Shown one piece after another: positions 53,181-64,000 of a stretch of DNA of 64,000 nt (position 1 is the first letter of the stretch; every line of letters begins with the position of its first letter). The notes under the pieces were generated by a model. That model was not told the DNA's origin. It was given only the letters and a program-made list of their open reading frames with translations, and made no database searches. The position numbers and the translations under genes are program-made. Source of the DNA: Plasmodium coatneyi (Eukaryota; Apicomplexa; Aconoidasida; Haemosporida; Plasmodiidae); assembly GCF_001680005.1 (NCBI RefSeq), contig NC_033566.1:1736001-1800000 (forward strand), given 5' to 3'.

Positions 53181-56100
53181 TGTTGCTACTGTTCATTCTT
53201 GGTATATAGTACACTTATCTCAAAAATTTTCTTCATATATTTATGAAAAACATTTATGAAGAACATTTATGAAGAACATTTATGAAGAATATTTATGAAG
53301 ATGTACATGTATATGTATTCTCTGTTTCAAGGTGATTACACAGGAACACAAATGGAACTTCTTATTCACTCCCTTTCAGTAATACATATTGCTTCAATTT
53401 TCTTAAAAAATGATAATGGAACATTATACATTTATCAAATCATTATATATACGTAATTAGGACGAAGAAGTAGGAACGAATGTGCTACAATAACAGAATA
53501 AGGAGGGGGATGAGTCGAATTCCTCCTTTCTTCATATACATTCCTTTTTCTTATTTCATCTATGTTATATTATTCTTTTAATTGTACTTGTTTATTCCAT
53601 CTATGTTATATTATTTTTTAATTATTGTTGTTCATACTTGTTTTTTATTCGATCATTACATGATCATTTGCACCCTTACTTATAATTATTACATATACAC
53701 ATATATATACAGGAGCGTAATATTTCTCTCTCTTGTGCAAGAATTTTTTACTGGCACTTTTTCTCTCATTTTTATGCTCAACTATTATTAAAAAAGATTT
53801 GCTAGAAACTGCTTGTACGTATAGTATAGTTCATACACATAATATCCCTTCCCCCCTTTCCTGTATGTGTACATATTTATCAATACATAATGAAGGGAGA
53901 ACGTGCTGAATTTATGGAAAAAAAAAAGGTGGATGAGCATAATGAGCAGGAATATAGTTAAGAAGGAAGTAATTAAAATACCCGAAGATGAGAGAGAATA
54001 ACAATGTATATCATCATAAGAATATTTTCACATTTTATTTCCCCTTTTCCTTCTCCCTTCCTCTGTTCATGATAACTTAGGAATAATAACCCCCCTGCTA
54101 TTTTCCTTCTTTTTTTTCTTTCATTCTTTTCGATGATTGTACAGTATACCCCCCCCTATACAAATTGTGTATTATGTATTATTTGAGCTGTTTTCCTTTT
54201 TTTTTTTTAATACGCACCACACTTCATGCTTTAGTGCATCCTTCCCTCTCCTTTTTCATTCTTGCTTCATATAAGTTAAGGGGGGGGGCCTCATGGACTT
54301 GTTTTGGGGGCTTACCTTCCCCCCCTTCTACATATTATTCCAGTATGTATATATAGGAATGAGTGTTCATATATATATATATATATGGATTATTATATAT
54401 ATGTATCATGATCATGAATTTGTGTATTTCTCTTATTATAATATGTGACCGTAAATAATGATTAATAAATGAGTGCTGTTTACAATGCTTCGTACATGCA
54501 TGCACATTTATTCATGTATGTACTTGTGCCCCCTTTTTATCGTATTCCACTTGCAATTAAGTAGTTATCATATTTTACGTATGGAAGGAAAGGAAGTTAC
54601 TTATTATTGTATTAAATTGATATTTGTCGCCACAGTATTCATCACTCTACCATATGGAACGGACATTATATGGTGTGGTTGTCCAAACTGATATATGGTG
54701 TGATTATCCAAACGGATTTGAACTTCAAAAACATGGAACCATACAATAAAGCACACATAATAATGTCCCCACGCACACACTCTACCATTATTAAGTTTAC
54801 GTTAAAGGGATTCTAGGGTTCACTGTTTGACGTTGTATGCCGTTGCATATGACGTTGTATGGGGTTTGGCGAGACAACTTTCCCCCCCATCGTTGTCGAA
54901 CCCCCTTATATATAGGCATTATAAGCAAATATTATCTGTTCTACTTACGTCCCTCCGAATAAGCATCCTCCCTGGGGAGTGTACACCCCCTCATATATCT
55001 TTCTCCCTCCCACTATACTCTTCCTCCCACCTCACATTTTGTGTGTTAATTAACTGTGGGGAAAGGGGTGAACAAACTACTAAGCATTAATTTTCCATAT
55101 ATGCCCTGTCCCATTCGGGACAGGGAAGTGCACATTCCGTTCAAACAATATGTTTCTCCATGGTAAGTAGAACATTGTAGACTGTTAGTTCTAGCGGTTT
55201 TTGGTTATAGTAAATTTTCTTCCTCCCCCAAGGAAAAGGAACAACATTACCTTCCCCGAAAGAAGGAAGGAACAAGTTTCCCTAAGGAAAGAAAGGAAAG
55301 ACACTTTCCTGAAGGGAAGAGTACCTTCGCCCAAGTGGGAATATTCCTTCTCAAAGGAAGAAACAACATTCCTTGTTCAGGGAAGTGAAAACATCCCCAT
55401 TCAGTGTCCCTGATCAGGAAATGTTGTTTATATTCCTGTTCAGGGAAGAATGGAACAACATCCTTCCCCTTCAGGAGGGAAGGAACAACATTCCTTCCTT
55501 AGGAGAAAAGAAAAGGAATGGAGCAACCTTCCCAAGGGAACAACTTCTCAGGTGGAAAGGAACAACATCCTTCCTAATGAGAAGAAAGAGAACATTTCCT
55601 TCCCTAAGGTGAAGAGAGGGAAGGAATCCTCCTTTAGAAGGAACCGAGGAAGGAGAACATCCTTCTACCCTCCCTTTTAGGAGGGTGTGAAATCCCCCTT
55701 TTTGAGGGAGGTTGTAGTGGGAATATGCCCCTCCTTTTTGGGGGGGCGTCGAAAACGCCCCTTTTTAGGAGGTTGTAGGGGAACATCATCCACCCCTCCC
55801 CCCATACACCATCCTTTTAGGAAGGTTGTAGGGGAAACCTCCTACCCCCCTTTTTAGGAGGTGGTTGTAGTGGGGGAAGGCCATACCCCCCATCCTTCAC
55901 CCTTCTTCTTGACATTTGGAAGTAGTACAGAACAAAATATGGAACACTCCGATTGGTATGATGACAATTGTGCGTACAAGTTTTTACTCACATTCACCTT
56001 CCTAGCAATTCTATTATAAGCGAATTTAGTTATTGACACTTCTCCTGAGGAATTTTTCTGGGGAGGTACTAATTCTTAGAGAAATTTTCATTTTTGCCTA

Positions 56101-57305
56101 TTTCTCACGAACATAATTCTTTTATAGCAATTTTCTTACATCAATTTTTTCCTCTTTTTTTTTACGATAGAGGAAAAAAAAGTTTAAGGAAGAGAAAAGA
56201 ATAAGCGGAATGTAAAATTTTAAAAGCGTACATATATTAGGTACACTATAATACTCGTGAGGAATAGGTATAATATAGAATCTATAATAGGGTAGAAATG
56301 CTTTTCTCCCGCTGAAACTTCTGAAGGGAAGCATATTTATATATTGAGTGAATTTTTCTTTTCTTCGTTGTTGGCGATGGTGATAGTACAGAGAGGGAAA
56401 AGGGGGGGGGAGATGTTTACAGCAAATAATTTATTGTGTGGGTCGTCACGCTTTCTTTGATTAATTTTTTTCTTAAGAACTGTATGTTTAACAATTCCGT
56501 ATTAAACAATATTTTTCTGTGACAACATTCCTATGGTTCTTTTAATATGAATAAGAATAGAGGAAAAAGGAAGGAGATAATTATTATGGGAAAAAACTAT
56601 AAACAGGGTATAGGAAGCATATAACGCATATATGAATGCGTGTCGAAGAATAAGTGCACAACCAATTTTTTTCTTTTTTTCCCTCGGGACATATAAAAAG
56701 GGAATGATTCAATTATGCGTGCACTTATTTTTTCCCCTTAATTTTTTTATTTTTATGAATCATAAAAATATTATTTTGTACAGATGAATGTGAACATAAA
56801 TTAAATTGGAAAAATAATGCATTAAACATTGAATAGGTGGATGTAGGATTAATATATACATGGAACCTTAAAAAAGGAAGGGTTCGAATGTGGCATTGTG
56901 TTACATTTTCAAAATTCCCTATGTAATTTTATTGTTAAGTATGGGTCAATTTGTTTAACCTTAGAACCCTTTCCCTTAGGTTCGTTCAATATCTGCAGTA
57001 GTTGAATTAAATAATATGAGTAAAATAAAGTGCAATATTATCATGCAAATGTGGTGCTACAGGTATTTTATGCACTGCAGAGTGTTCTTAATATGAATAT
57101 GTAGCTGGATTAACTGACGAATGGGAGCATGTAATAATTCTGTTCGTCCCCTTAAGACGAAAGGGGGCGCAATATGATATAGTGAATGGAATAGAACTGT
57201 GTATAATGTGATTGTATAGTAAGAACACTAATTATATGATATAGGAAATACGTTCCAGTTATCAATGAATATGAGGGTAAAGAATAGTACTGTAGGAGTA
57301 ATAAA
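53181..57305 (+). promoter_or_regulatory. Long upstream/leader region of SICAvar 2
   Basis: The first few hundred bases are pir upstream DNA, with TTTATGAAGAACATTTATGAA repeats at 53250-53300. From 54480 the sequence matches the DNA upstream of SICAvar 1 in blocks: 54480-54680, then 55101-55250 with a hairpin (CCCTGTCCC, 4-nt loop, GGGACAGGG) and ATG/GTAAGT at 55160-55168. The GGAACAACATCC-type purine blocks at 55220-55680 follow, then 56470-56990. From 55680 to 55880 there are four CCCTTTTTAGGAGG-type repeats (CCTCCTTTTTGGGGGG, CCCCTTTTTAGGAGGTTGT) not seen upstream of SICAvar 1. No coding sequence is supported. Confidence 0.55.
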
Positions 57306-60300
57306 ATGAGTGAAGACTTTGATAAATTGAAGGAACAATGGGGGAATGAAAAAGGTTATAGTGATAGGAAAACAAGGGAGGTATGTTACTGTGCTAAGAG
57401 ATATGTGTGAGATGGGCGCTAATCATAGCACAGGACTGTGTATCTTCTTTTTTGTTTATAAATGATATTAGATCATGCGTTGTGCAAGGAATTTCACAAC
57501 AGTATATTGTTTCCATTTGTAGAGAGAACTACTAAAGAAGGTAGAAGAATGGATTGGTGCGATGGACGGTAATGTTGATGACGAAGATTTAGAAAGTGGA
57601 ACGACAGCATGCGAGAGCATTAAAATAAATGGGGAGGGGGCAACGGACAAAGAAAAAGCGTGGTGCTCATACCTTGTGGCAGAATTACTAAAAATATGGA
57701 AAAACATGGGTCACAGGCCTAATGTAGACCCTGTGAGTGCAAAAATAAAGGAATATATTCAATGTGCTATAAGGCAAATATGGTTAATAGCATATAAAAG
57801 AAGGTACTGTAATGCTGACAGCATTATGAAGCAGGCCTTCAATGCAATGGACGTGTTGTGCAATGATATTAAGGGAGGGCAAGGATGCAGTAAATGTGAA
57901 TATAATAAAATTACAGCTGCGCATGTGAAAGGTGTAAACATTCGAAGTTTAATTCTGGGGAAGATGAATGAAAACGGCGGAATGTTCGGGAAGATACATA
58001 GCAAGATACCAAGAGACCCATGTCCACAGAAGAAAAGTTCAGGATCAGCAGGTGAAGGAAAACAATCGGAGCAAAAGAAAATGACCGCAGCGGATTTCCA
58101 TTTCCTAAGTAACTTATTTACAAAATGGATCATGGCAGGGAATATGTCTAAGGTGGACCAATTTGGGGTAATAAATCTTAAATATAAAAGGGGGAGTAGT
58201 TGGATAGTAACATATGAATAATGGAATGAAAAGGAGTACATAGTGTATTGTGGTGACGCGGGAAATATGTATATATGTATATCCACGACAATTTATTTTA
58301 TAGGACGAAATATGGGATGATTTGGGAAAATTATTCAAGAATATGATGGAAAGCATAGAAGACAGTACGGAAACAGAGAATTTGCTCTGCGCTGATACGG
58401 ACAATGACGATAAACGAATACTGGAAGGTGGTAAAGAGCACAATTTGTGCAAAATTTTAGTCAGAATATTTCTTTGGATGGATGGATTAGAGCTGAAATG
58501 GAAGGGGACAAATGATGTACGGTGGCAGTGGGTACCGAAAGAATGGAAGGAAGGAACCAGAAATGAGAAAAAAGAATTACAGGCGTACCTTCGTTGTCTT
58601 ATAGGAAGAGTGACTATGATGAGAATGTTAGGAACACACTGTAAATTAGGTAAAGTGGCACCACATGTTAAGGGAGCTGTAGAAGGTATGAGAGGATTGT
58701 ACGGAGTTCAGGATAGGAGCATAATATGTGACGAAGTAGATAATGAAAGTATAAGAATGGGTGGAAGATTAATTTGGGGCGAAGTTGGTCAATGGATAAA
58801 TGATTATAGCACAGAGGGGGACCCAAAGAAAGGAGTGAAGCCAGTAAGTGTAAGGAATAGTGCACTACACAACATAAAACAGGCAGGGGAGAGTTGTCCC
58901 AAAGAGAAAGAAAGAAAATCGGACACTTTAGAATTCTTAGGAATAAGTGGTGGAGAAAAGGAACCAGACATAAGGAAGGATACTGAAACTTGGAAGAAGG
59001 AAGCTATGAAGGAAGTATTAAAGAAAGCAGAAGAAAAGAGGGAAGTTGGTGCACTGAAGAATATGATGGAAACATTATATACGCAATTAGGAGAGAAATT
59101 TAAAAAATCTCAGGAGACAATTGAGAAGAAAGAACAAACTCTAAGTGAGCCATCCCTTAGCAGAGCCGAATCAGCTGCACAGGAAGACTCTCTACCCTCA
59201 GGTCCACCACCACCCCCTGCCCAACCAGCACAGTCAGCATCACCATCAACACCAGAAACAGTAAGTAGAATGGATGAGGTTCCCTCAGATGTGTCACCTG
59301 TATCAAAGGAAGGTAAGGAAAATTCCCATATATAAGGAGTTCTGTGCAGGAAGGAAAAGTGTTGTGTTCTTCTATCCACCCTACCACCTACCACCCTAAC
59401 AAACTTCCACAAACAGAACAATCTTCCACACAGAGAACACTCCCTTCCTACTAACACATTTCTATAAAAGAAATGGTACAACATGGTATGCATAGCCCAT
59501 GGTATACATGGTACACATATACCATCATCCATCTTACGTTTACAATATTCTTCATTATACTTTACACACATTCGCTACTATCCGCTTTTTTTTTTCTTTT
59601 TTCAATAGGTGAAAAGGAGGATATGGGTCTACAGGGTTCACCAGGTGATAAGGGAGAAGCAGGTCCACAGGAACCTCCACGCACAGCAGAACCCCAACAT
59701 AATGGCAAACAATCGGGACAGGATGCTAAGGGACAAAATGCTGCTTCACCTGATCCCCAAGGTGATGATGGCCTCCAGGCTCATGCTACGGAAGCAAAGT
59801 CTGTTGTTCCAGGAGTTGGGGAGCCAGGCGCTGCAGGCCAGGGACCTGGTCAAGGACCTGGTCCAGGACAACAACCCCCTCCTCCTCCACCACCTCAACA
59901 GGACCAATCTGGTGGACCTCAGGGACAACAGCAGAATGTTCCCCAACCAGCAACAAGAACAACATCAAACAAAATAACAACAAAGACAAGGAAAAGAAGT
60001 GCACCATCCCTCTCCCCTAGGAAGGCAAGGGACGTAGGGAAGGAACGGATGGTCGACCATCCCTTCCTTCCTTCCCTTTTTCCTTACCTTCCTTTGGCTC
60101 CTGTCTTCATTGGTGTGTCTGCTATGACCTACCTCCTTTGGAAGGTAAGAAAACAAAATTTAAGAAAGAAAGAATAAAAGAAAGAAAAAGAAAGAAGGAA
60201 AAAAAAAATAAAATAAAGTTGAATGAATCAGTAGGGAAACGTGGCATTTCGCATTTTAGGGGTGTATGTGTAGGATTTTGCATTTTAGGGGTGTATGTGT

Positions 60301-60992
60301 AGGATATCGCATTTTAGGGTGTGTTTGTGTAGGATTTCGCATTTTAGGGTGTGTATGTATAGGATTTCGCATTTTAGTTATGTGTGTTTGTAGGATTTAA
60401 CACTTGGGTTTTGAGGTAGTAATTATTGTTGCGTGAACGACATTTCACACCGGAAAAAATTACTTGTTCGTTCTTTTTTTTGCAGTATTTGTTCTTCGGT
60501 AAAAGAAGAAAACGTTACAGAAGAGAACATCAAGTTTCTGGTCCAACTTTACAAGAACAACCTCTTGATCATGTCGACCAAGATGATGGTTCACATGAAT
60601 ATACCTTAGTAAAAAAACGCAGACAACCAAGATCTGTTCCAACGAGAACGAAAATGCCAAAAAAACAGGGCGTTGGTCGCCCTGTCGGTCGACGTACCAT
60701 TATTGATATTCATTTAGAAGTCTTAGATGAATGTCAAAAAGGGGACAAACAATTGGTTCGGAAGGACTTTTTTGAAATTTTGGTTCAAGAATTTATGGGA
60801 AGTGAATTTATAAAGGAAAAAAACGTTCCTAATGTTAATGTTCCAAATGAAGAGATTCCAAGTTCAGATTCCGGGTTTGCGGTTCCAGGTTTAGGGTTTA
60901 GGGAGGAAGACTTTCTTCCTAAGGGAAATGTTCCTATGTATGATATTCCTAAGGAACAAATTTCAAGTTCAGATTCCATGTTTAGGGTGTAG
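57306..60992 (+). CDS. SICAvar: SICAvar variant antigen 2 (short type)
   Basis: Exons: 57306-57380, 57523-58167, 58304-59312, 59609-60144 and 60486-60992, total 923 residues. Exon 1 is MSEDFDKLKEQWGNEKGYSD and a few more residues. Exons 2 and 3 carry the Cys-containing SICA N-terminal region (CAIRQIWLIAYKRRYC, LRCLIGRVTMMRMLG), colinear with SICAvar 1. Exon 3 ends phase 1 (GAAG/GTAAGG) in a Pro/Ser-rich linker. Exon 4 begins with a collagen-like run, then a Gly/Pro/Gln-rich linker (QGPGQGPGPGQQPPPPPPP) and the membrane segment (FLPSLFPYLPLAPVFIGVSA then MTYLLWK). The last exon is the cytoplasmic domain (KRRKRYRREHQVSGPT, EYTLVKKRRQPRSVPT, RRTIIDIHLEVLDECQ, DFFEILVQEFM). Compared with SICAvar 1 it has one more intron in the linker and a single start ATG. 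Confidence 0.94.
60240..60405 (+). repeat. Tandem repeats in the SICAvar 2 last intron
   Basis: About five units of roughly 30 bp contain GTGTAGGATTTCGCATTTTAG and GGTGTGTATG or a variant, the same unit as in the last intron of SICAvar 1 (19215-19355). Each unit carries a TTTAGGG word. The intron runs 60145-60485 and ends TTTTTTGCAG. Confidence 0.8.
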
Positions 60993-61512
60993 TAAATATT
61001 TTTTTTTTTTTTTGGTTTGTCTTGTGTATTAAATTGTTTACATGTTCGGGTTTAAGCAATATAAGTGGAAGTGAAAAATTTTTTCTCACTTCACTTTATT
61101 TTGATTTGTTTTGTAAAATTTTTTAACTTCATAAATTTTTTTTTTGTTTTTTAAAATCCATGAATATTTCTTTAAAGAAGGTCAGCACCTTTTTCCGCAT
61201 CCACGTTAGAAATAGTCTTTTTTTATGTGCTTATTCAAACATAAAAATGTAGGAAGCAAAAAAAGTAATAAAATATAAAGAAAAGGAATAAAAAAAAACA
61301 ATAAAAAATAAAAAGAAGAGAGAAAAAAAAAAAAATTAGCGCTTAGGGGAAAGAAGGGCGAAAAAGTATGAATGGTCATTTTTGCTTCTTACATTGTATG
61401 AACACTGCGTGGTCATTTATGTTCCCTTCTTCCCTTCCTCCAAAGGGGGGCAGGAAGGAAGAACATTGCTCTTCTTTCCTTTCCACTTCTAAGGGTTACA
61501 TTCCAATATGTG
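60993..61512. other. Convergent 3' flanks of SICAvar 2 and the last pir
   Basis: It holds the SICAvar-type 3' flank (TTTACATGTTCGGGTTTAAG, ATATAAGTGGAAGTGAAAA, about 61035-61130), T-rich and A-rich tracts (61130-61340) and, from about 61375, the pir 3' flank (TTTTGCTTCTTACATTGTAT). No coding sequence is supported. Confidence 0.55.
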
Positions 61513-63598
61513 TTACATGTTCTGATAACCTACTATCCCGCGGCCCGCATTATTTCTTGTTCTCCCTCCCCTGGTAGACTGTGCTGTGTATGTAGCAGAA
61601 CGTAGTGTGGTGGAATTTTCTGTCGTGGAGTCATCTACTATTGATTCAGTTGCTGAATCATATGTTGAGCTGTTTTCTGTGAATGTATCAAAGGTGCCCT
61701 CAGCGGACCTTCTCTTTCTTGTGCTTCTTCCATTTCCAGAATGGTTACCGATCCAGGAAGACCATGGTTTATACTGAAGGGAAGGAAGGTTGTTAGGTGG
61801 TTTGCATGTGGGTTGTTGGGCGTGGTAGGTGGTTTGTTAGGAGTGGTGGTAGGTGGGTTGTTAGGAGTGGTGGTAGGTGTTAGGGTGTTAGGTGTTAGGG
61901 TGTTAGGTGTTAGGGTGTTAGGTGTTAGGGTGTTAGGTGTTATGGTGGTAGGTGGTAGTTGGTAAATGGAAAGAAGGAACGTTGTTAGGTGGGTGGTAGG
62001 TGGAAGTAAGGTTGTGTTAGGGGTGATTGCTGGAAGGAAGGTTGTTAGGGGTGGTCGGTGGAAAGAAGGTTGTTAGGTAGTAGGTGGAAAGAAGGTTGTT
62101 ATGTTGTAGGTGGGTGGTAGGTGGGTTTTTAGGGTGGTGATTAGTGGGTTGTTAGGTTGGTGGAAGGAATGGTTGTTAAGGGTGGTGGTAGGGTGGTTGG
62201 TGGGTTGTTAGGGTGCTGGTTGGTGGGTTGTTAGGGTGCTGGTTGGTGGGTTGTTAGGGTGCTGGTTGGTGGGTTGTTAGGGTGCTGGTTGGTGGGTTGT
62301 TAGGGTGGTAGTTGGAAGGAAGGTTGTGTTTGGGGTGATGGTCTAAGGAAGGAAAGGAAGGGTCTAAGGAGGAAGGAAAAGAAGGGGTCTATGGTGGAGG
62401 AAGGAAGGGTCTAAGGAGGAAGGAAAAGAAGGGGTCTATGGTGGAGGAAGGAAGGGTCTAAGGAAGGAAAAAAGTAGGGTCCAAGGAAGGAAGGGTCTAA
62501 GGAAGGAAAAAAGTAGGGTCCAAGGAAGGAAGGGGAGAAAATACTACTAGTTATAGTAGTATTTTAATTATAACTTTACCTTATACAATAAGAAGGGAGC
62601 AACTGTCATTCCGAGTGTGCCAAATATAGAAGAAAGCGAAGAGGTGGTGGTGGCTTTACTTACGGCATCGTCTTTTTCTTTAGTGGCTGCTGCTTTTGCT
62701 GCGACTGCTTCCTGCTGGTTCTTTCTTGTTAGTTCCTGTATCTGACGGGAATGTGCGTCATTTGCTTCTTTTGCTATTTGTAGTTTAGTGTCTGATGCAC
62801 ATTGTAATTTTATCAGTTTTGCCAGAATGTCTGCTTTATGTTCTTTCCAAAATTGAGTACAGTAAGAATCATTTTTGCTTTTGTTTTCAGTACAGTGTGC
62901 ACTTACAACAAAATAGGATGAAAATATTCCATCTATGTGATGGCCATATTGTTCACTACATTCGGACACATTTTCCTTTAATATTTTTTGTATATCATTG
63001 TGGTCGTGCCACCACTCGAATAGTGTTTTTCTTTGTTGGAAAAGAATTTTTTCAACATCATCGTATAGAATTCTACATGGATTCGTATAAGAAGTTATAT
63101 TCGGCGTAGTGTAAATTTTGTTCAAAAGTTCATATAATGACTTACCATTTAATTTGTCCCAGTATGTACTTCCCAACCAATAATAAAAAAATTCACAAGG
63201 TTCTTTATTTTTGTAGATTTGTTGCTCATTCATCCAAGATGCGCAACAGTAAGCCTTCGCAATTTTTTCAGCGTTACTAATAATGTTTGTACAGTCGTTG
63301 AATTTACTGTTTAATTGAGTTTTTAACTTATTAGGGTCGGCACAAGTTCCAGGACATTCACTCTCAGTAGGCGCATCGAATTTATCATAGTACTTGGTCT
63401 TGGAAGGTAATTCTTCTAAATCCAGTGGCTGCAAATGTAATTCATATAATACATATATATATATATATGTACACTCCTTATATTCTCATTATATTATGTA
63501 CAGAATATTATGTACATGCAGAAGTATTGCATGTGTATATGTGCATGTACCCTCACATGGAAGGAAACATATATAATAATCCGTATTACTTTTGTCAT
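61513..63598 (-). CDS. pir/KIR family protein, long minisatellite intron
   Basis: Exon 1 (63590-63598) is ATG ACA AAA/GTAATA. Exon 2 (62580-63428, acceptor ATTTGCAG) opens PLDLEELPSKTKYYDKFDAP, carries CEFFYYWLGSTYW and LFEWWHDHNDIQKIL, then a coiled-coil-like Ala/Lys/Glu stretch (RKNQQEAVAAKAAATKEKDD). It ends in the membrane segment SSIFGTLGMTVAPFLLYK at AAG/GTAAAG. Exon 3 (61513-61773, acceptor TTCAG) starts YKPWSSWIGNHSGNGRSTR and ends GIVGYQNM. Total 372 residues. The membrane part, tail and 806-bp intron are of the same class as the pir at 20531-22464. Confidence 0.92.
61774..62579 (-). repeat. G-rich (plus strand) minisatellite intron
   Basis: From 61870 to 61945 there are about five 15-bp units (GGTGTTAGGTGTTAG type). 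From 62190 to 62310 there are about five copies of a 23-bp unit containing GGTGGGTTGTTAGGGTGCTGG. From 62340 to 62545 there are AAGGAAGGGTCTAAGG units. The order from exon 3 to exon 2 is the same as in the intron at 20804-21519. Confidence 0.88.
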
Positions 63599-64000
63599 GG
63601 TTATTGTTTATGTGTGTATATTTTTCTTCTGTTGTATATATGGAATGGAATTTATATATTAAAAGTGTATATTGTTCATATATATGTTTATGCAGAATAT
63701 GAATATTTCAGTTTTTCACTTGTTCCATAAAGATTATGAATGAATATTGGAATTTTTACTTTCTTCTCTAATAGTGCATATTGTTCAATTTTTAAAGTAG
63801 CGACAGCACATTATGTGTGTATCAAATCATTATATTTGCAGCCCAATGCAAAATAAGAATAAAATATTTTAAAGGAACTCCCATAATGAACAAAGAAGGG
63901 GAATGATTAAACATTTTATATGGTTTCTTTATTCCTTTATTTATTCACTTACATCGTTATTATTAGATTATGCGCAACTCTCCCCAGAAGTATTATATTA
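63599..64000. other. 5' flank of the last pir gene
   Basis: AT-rich upstream DNA of the minus-strand pir, running to the end of the window. Short TATATA runs are present. I see no coding sequence and no clear promoter element. Confidence 0.45.

Noticed and set aside
54827..55090. 87-codon plus-strand ORF upstream of SICAvar 2
   Set aside because: The matching leader region of SICAvar 1 has no equivalent ORF, and the sequence resembles no family.

Overview
The window is nuclear DNA of a simian malaria parasite of the Plasmodium knowlesi / P. coatneyi type. I cannot separate these species by eye. The evidence is two SICAvar genes (a family of this clade), eleven pir/KIR-type genes, relics of two more, and four small two-exon genes with a signal-peptide first exon. 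All are intron-containing, set in AT-rich DNA with poly-A/T runs and G-rich or C-rich minisatellites. I see no housekeeping gene and no RNA gene.

Layout. 0.4-8.6 kb: an orphan pir exon 3 (-), an intact pir (+), a broken pir (+), exported-type gene A (-). 9-12 kb: a C-rich satellite, then a pir (-) with CD99-like segments. 12-20 kb: a long leader region, then SICAvar 1 (+). 20.5-22.5 kb: pir (-) with a long minisatellite intron. 25.9-30.1 kb: two pir genes (+). 30-41 kb: exported-type genes B, C and D (all -), a pir (-), a relic pir exon (+). 42.6-53.2 kb: four pir genes (-), one with two ectodomains and one with CD99-like segments. 53-61 kb: leader region and SICAvar 2 (+). 61.5-63.6 kb: a last pir (-).

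Biology. SICAvar and pir/KIR proteins are variant proteins exported to the infected red-cell surface. The most striking content is in two pir genes (10.0-11.9 kb and 51.0-53.2 kb). On either side of a phase-1 intron they encode stretches that I recognise as near-identical to the ectodomain of primate CD99. Host mimicry of this kind has been reported for P. knowlesi KIR proteins. The two genes are diverged elsewhere but almost the same in these stretches.

Other points worth attention: a 29-bp triplication over the start of SICAvar 1, giving two upstream ORFs; a 240-nt in-frame segment with perfect splice sites in SICAvar 1; short collagen-like Gly-X-Y runs in both SICAvars; opposite strand polarity of the minisatellites in two pir intron classes; a leader hairpin shared by both SICAvars; telomere-like heptamers inside SICAvar coding sequence; and relic pieces that suggest frequent recombination. 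Exon coordinates were read by hand from ORF continuity, GT/AG sites and phase. Very short first exons are the least certain part.
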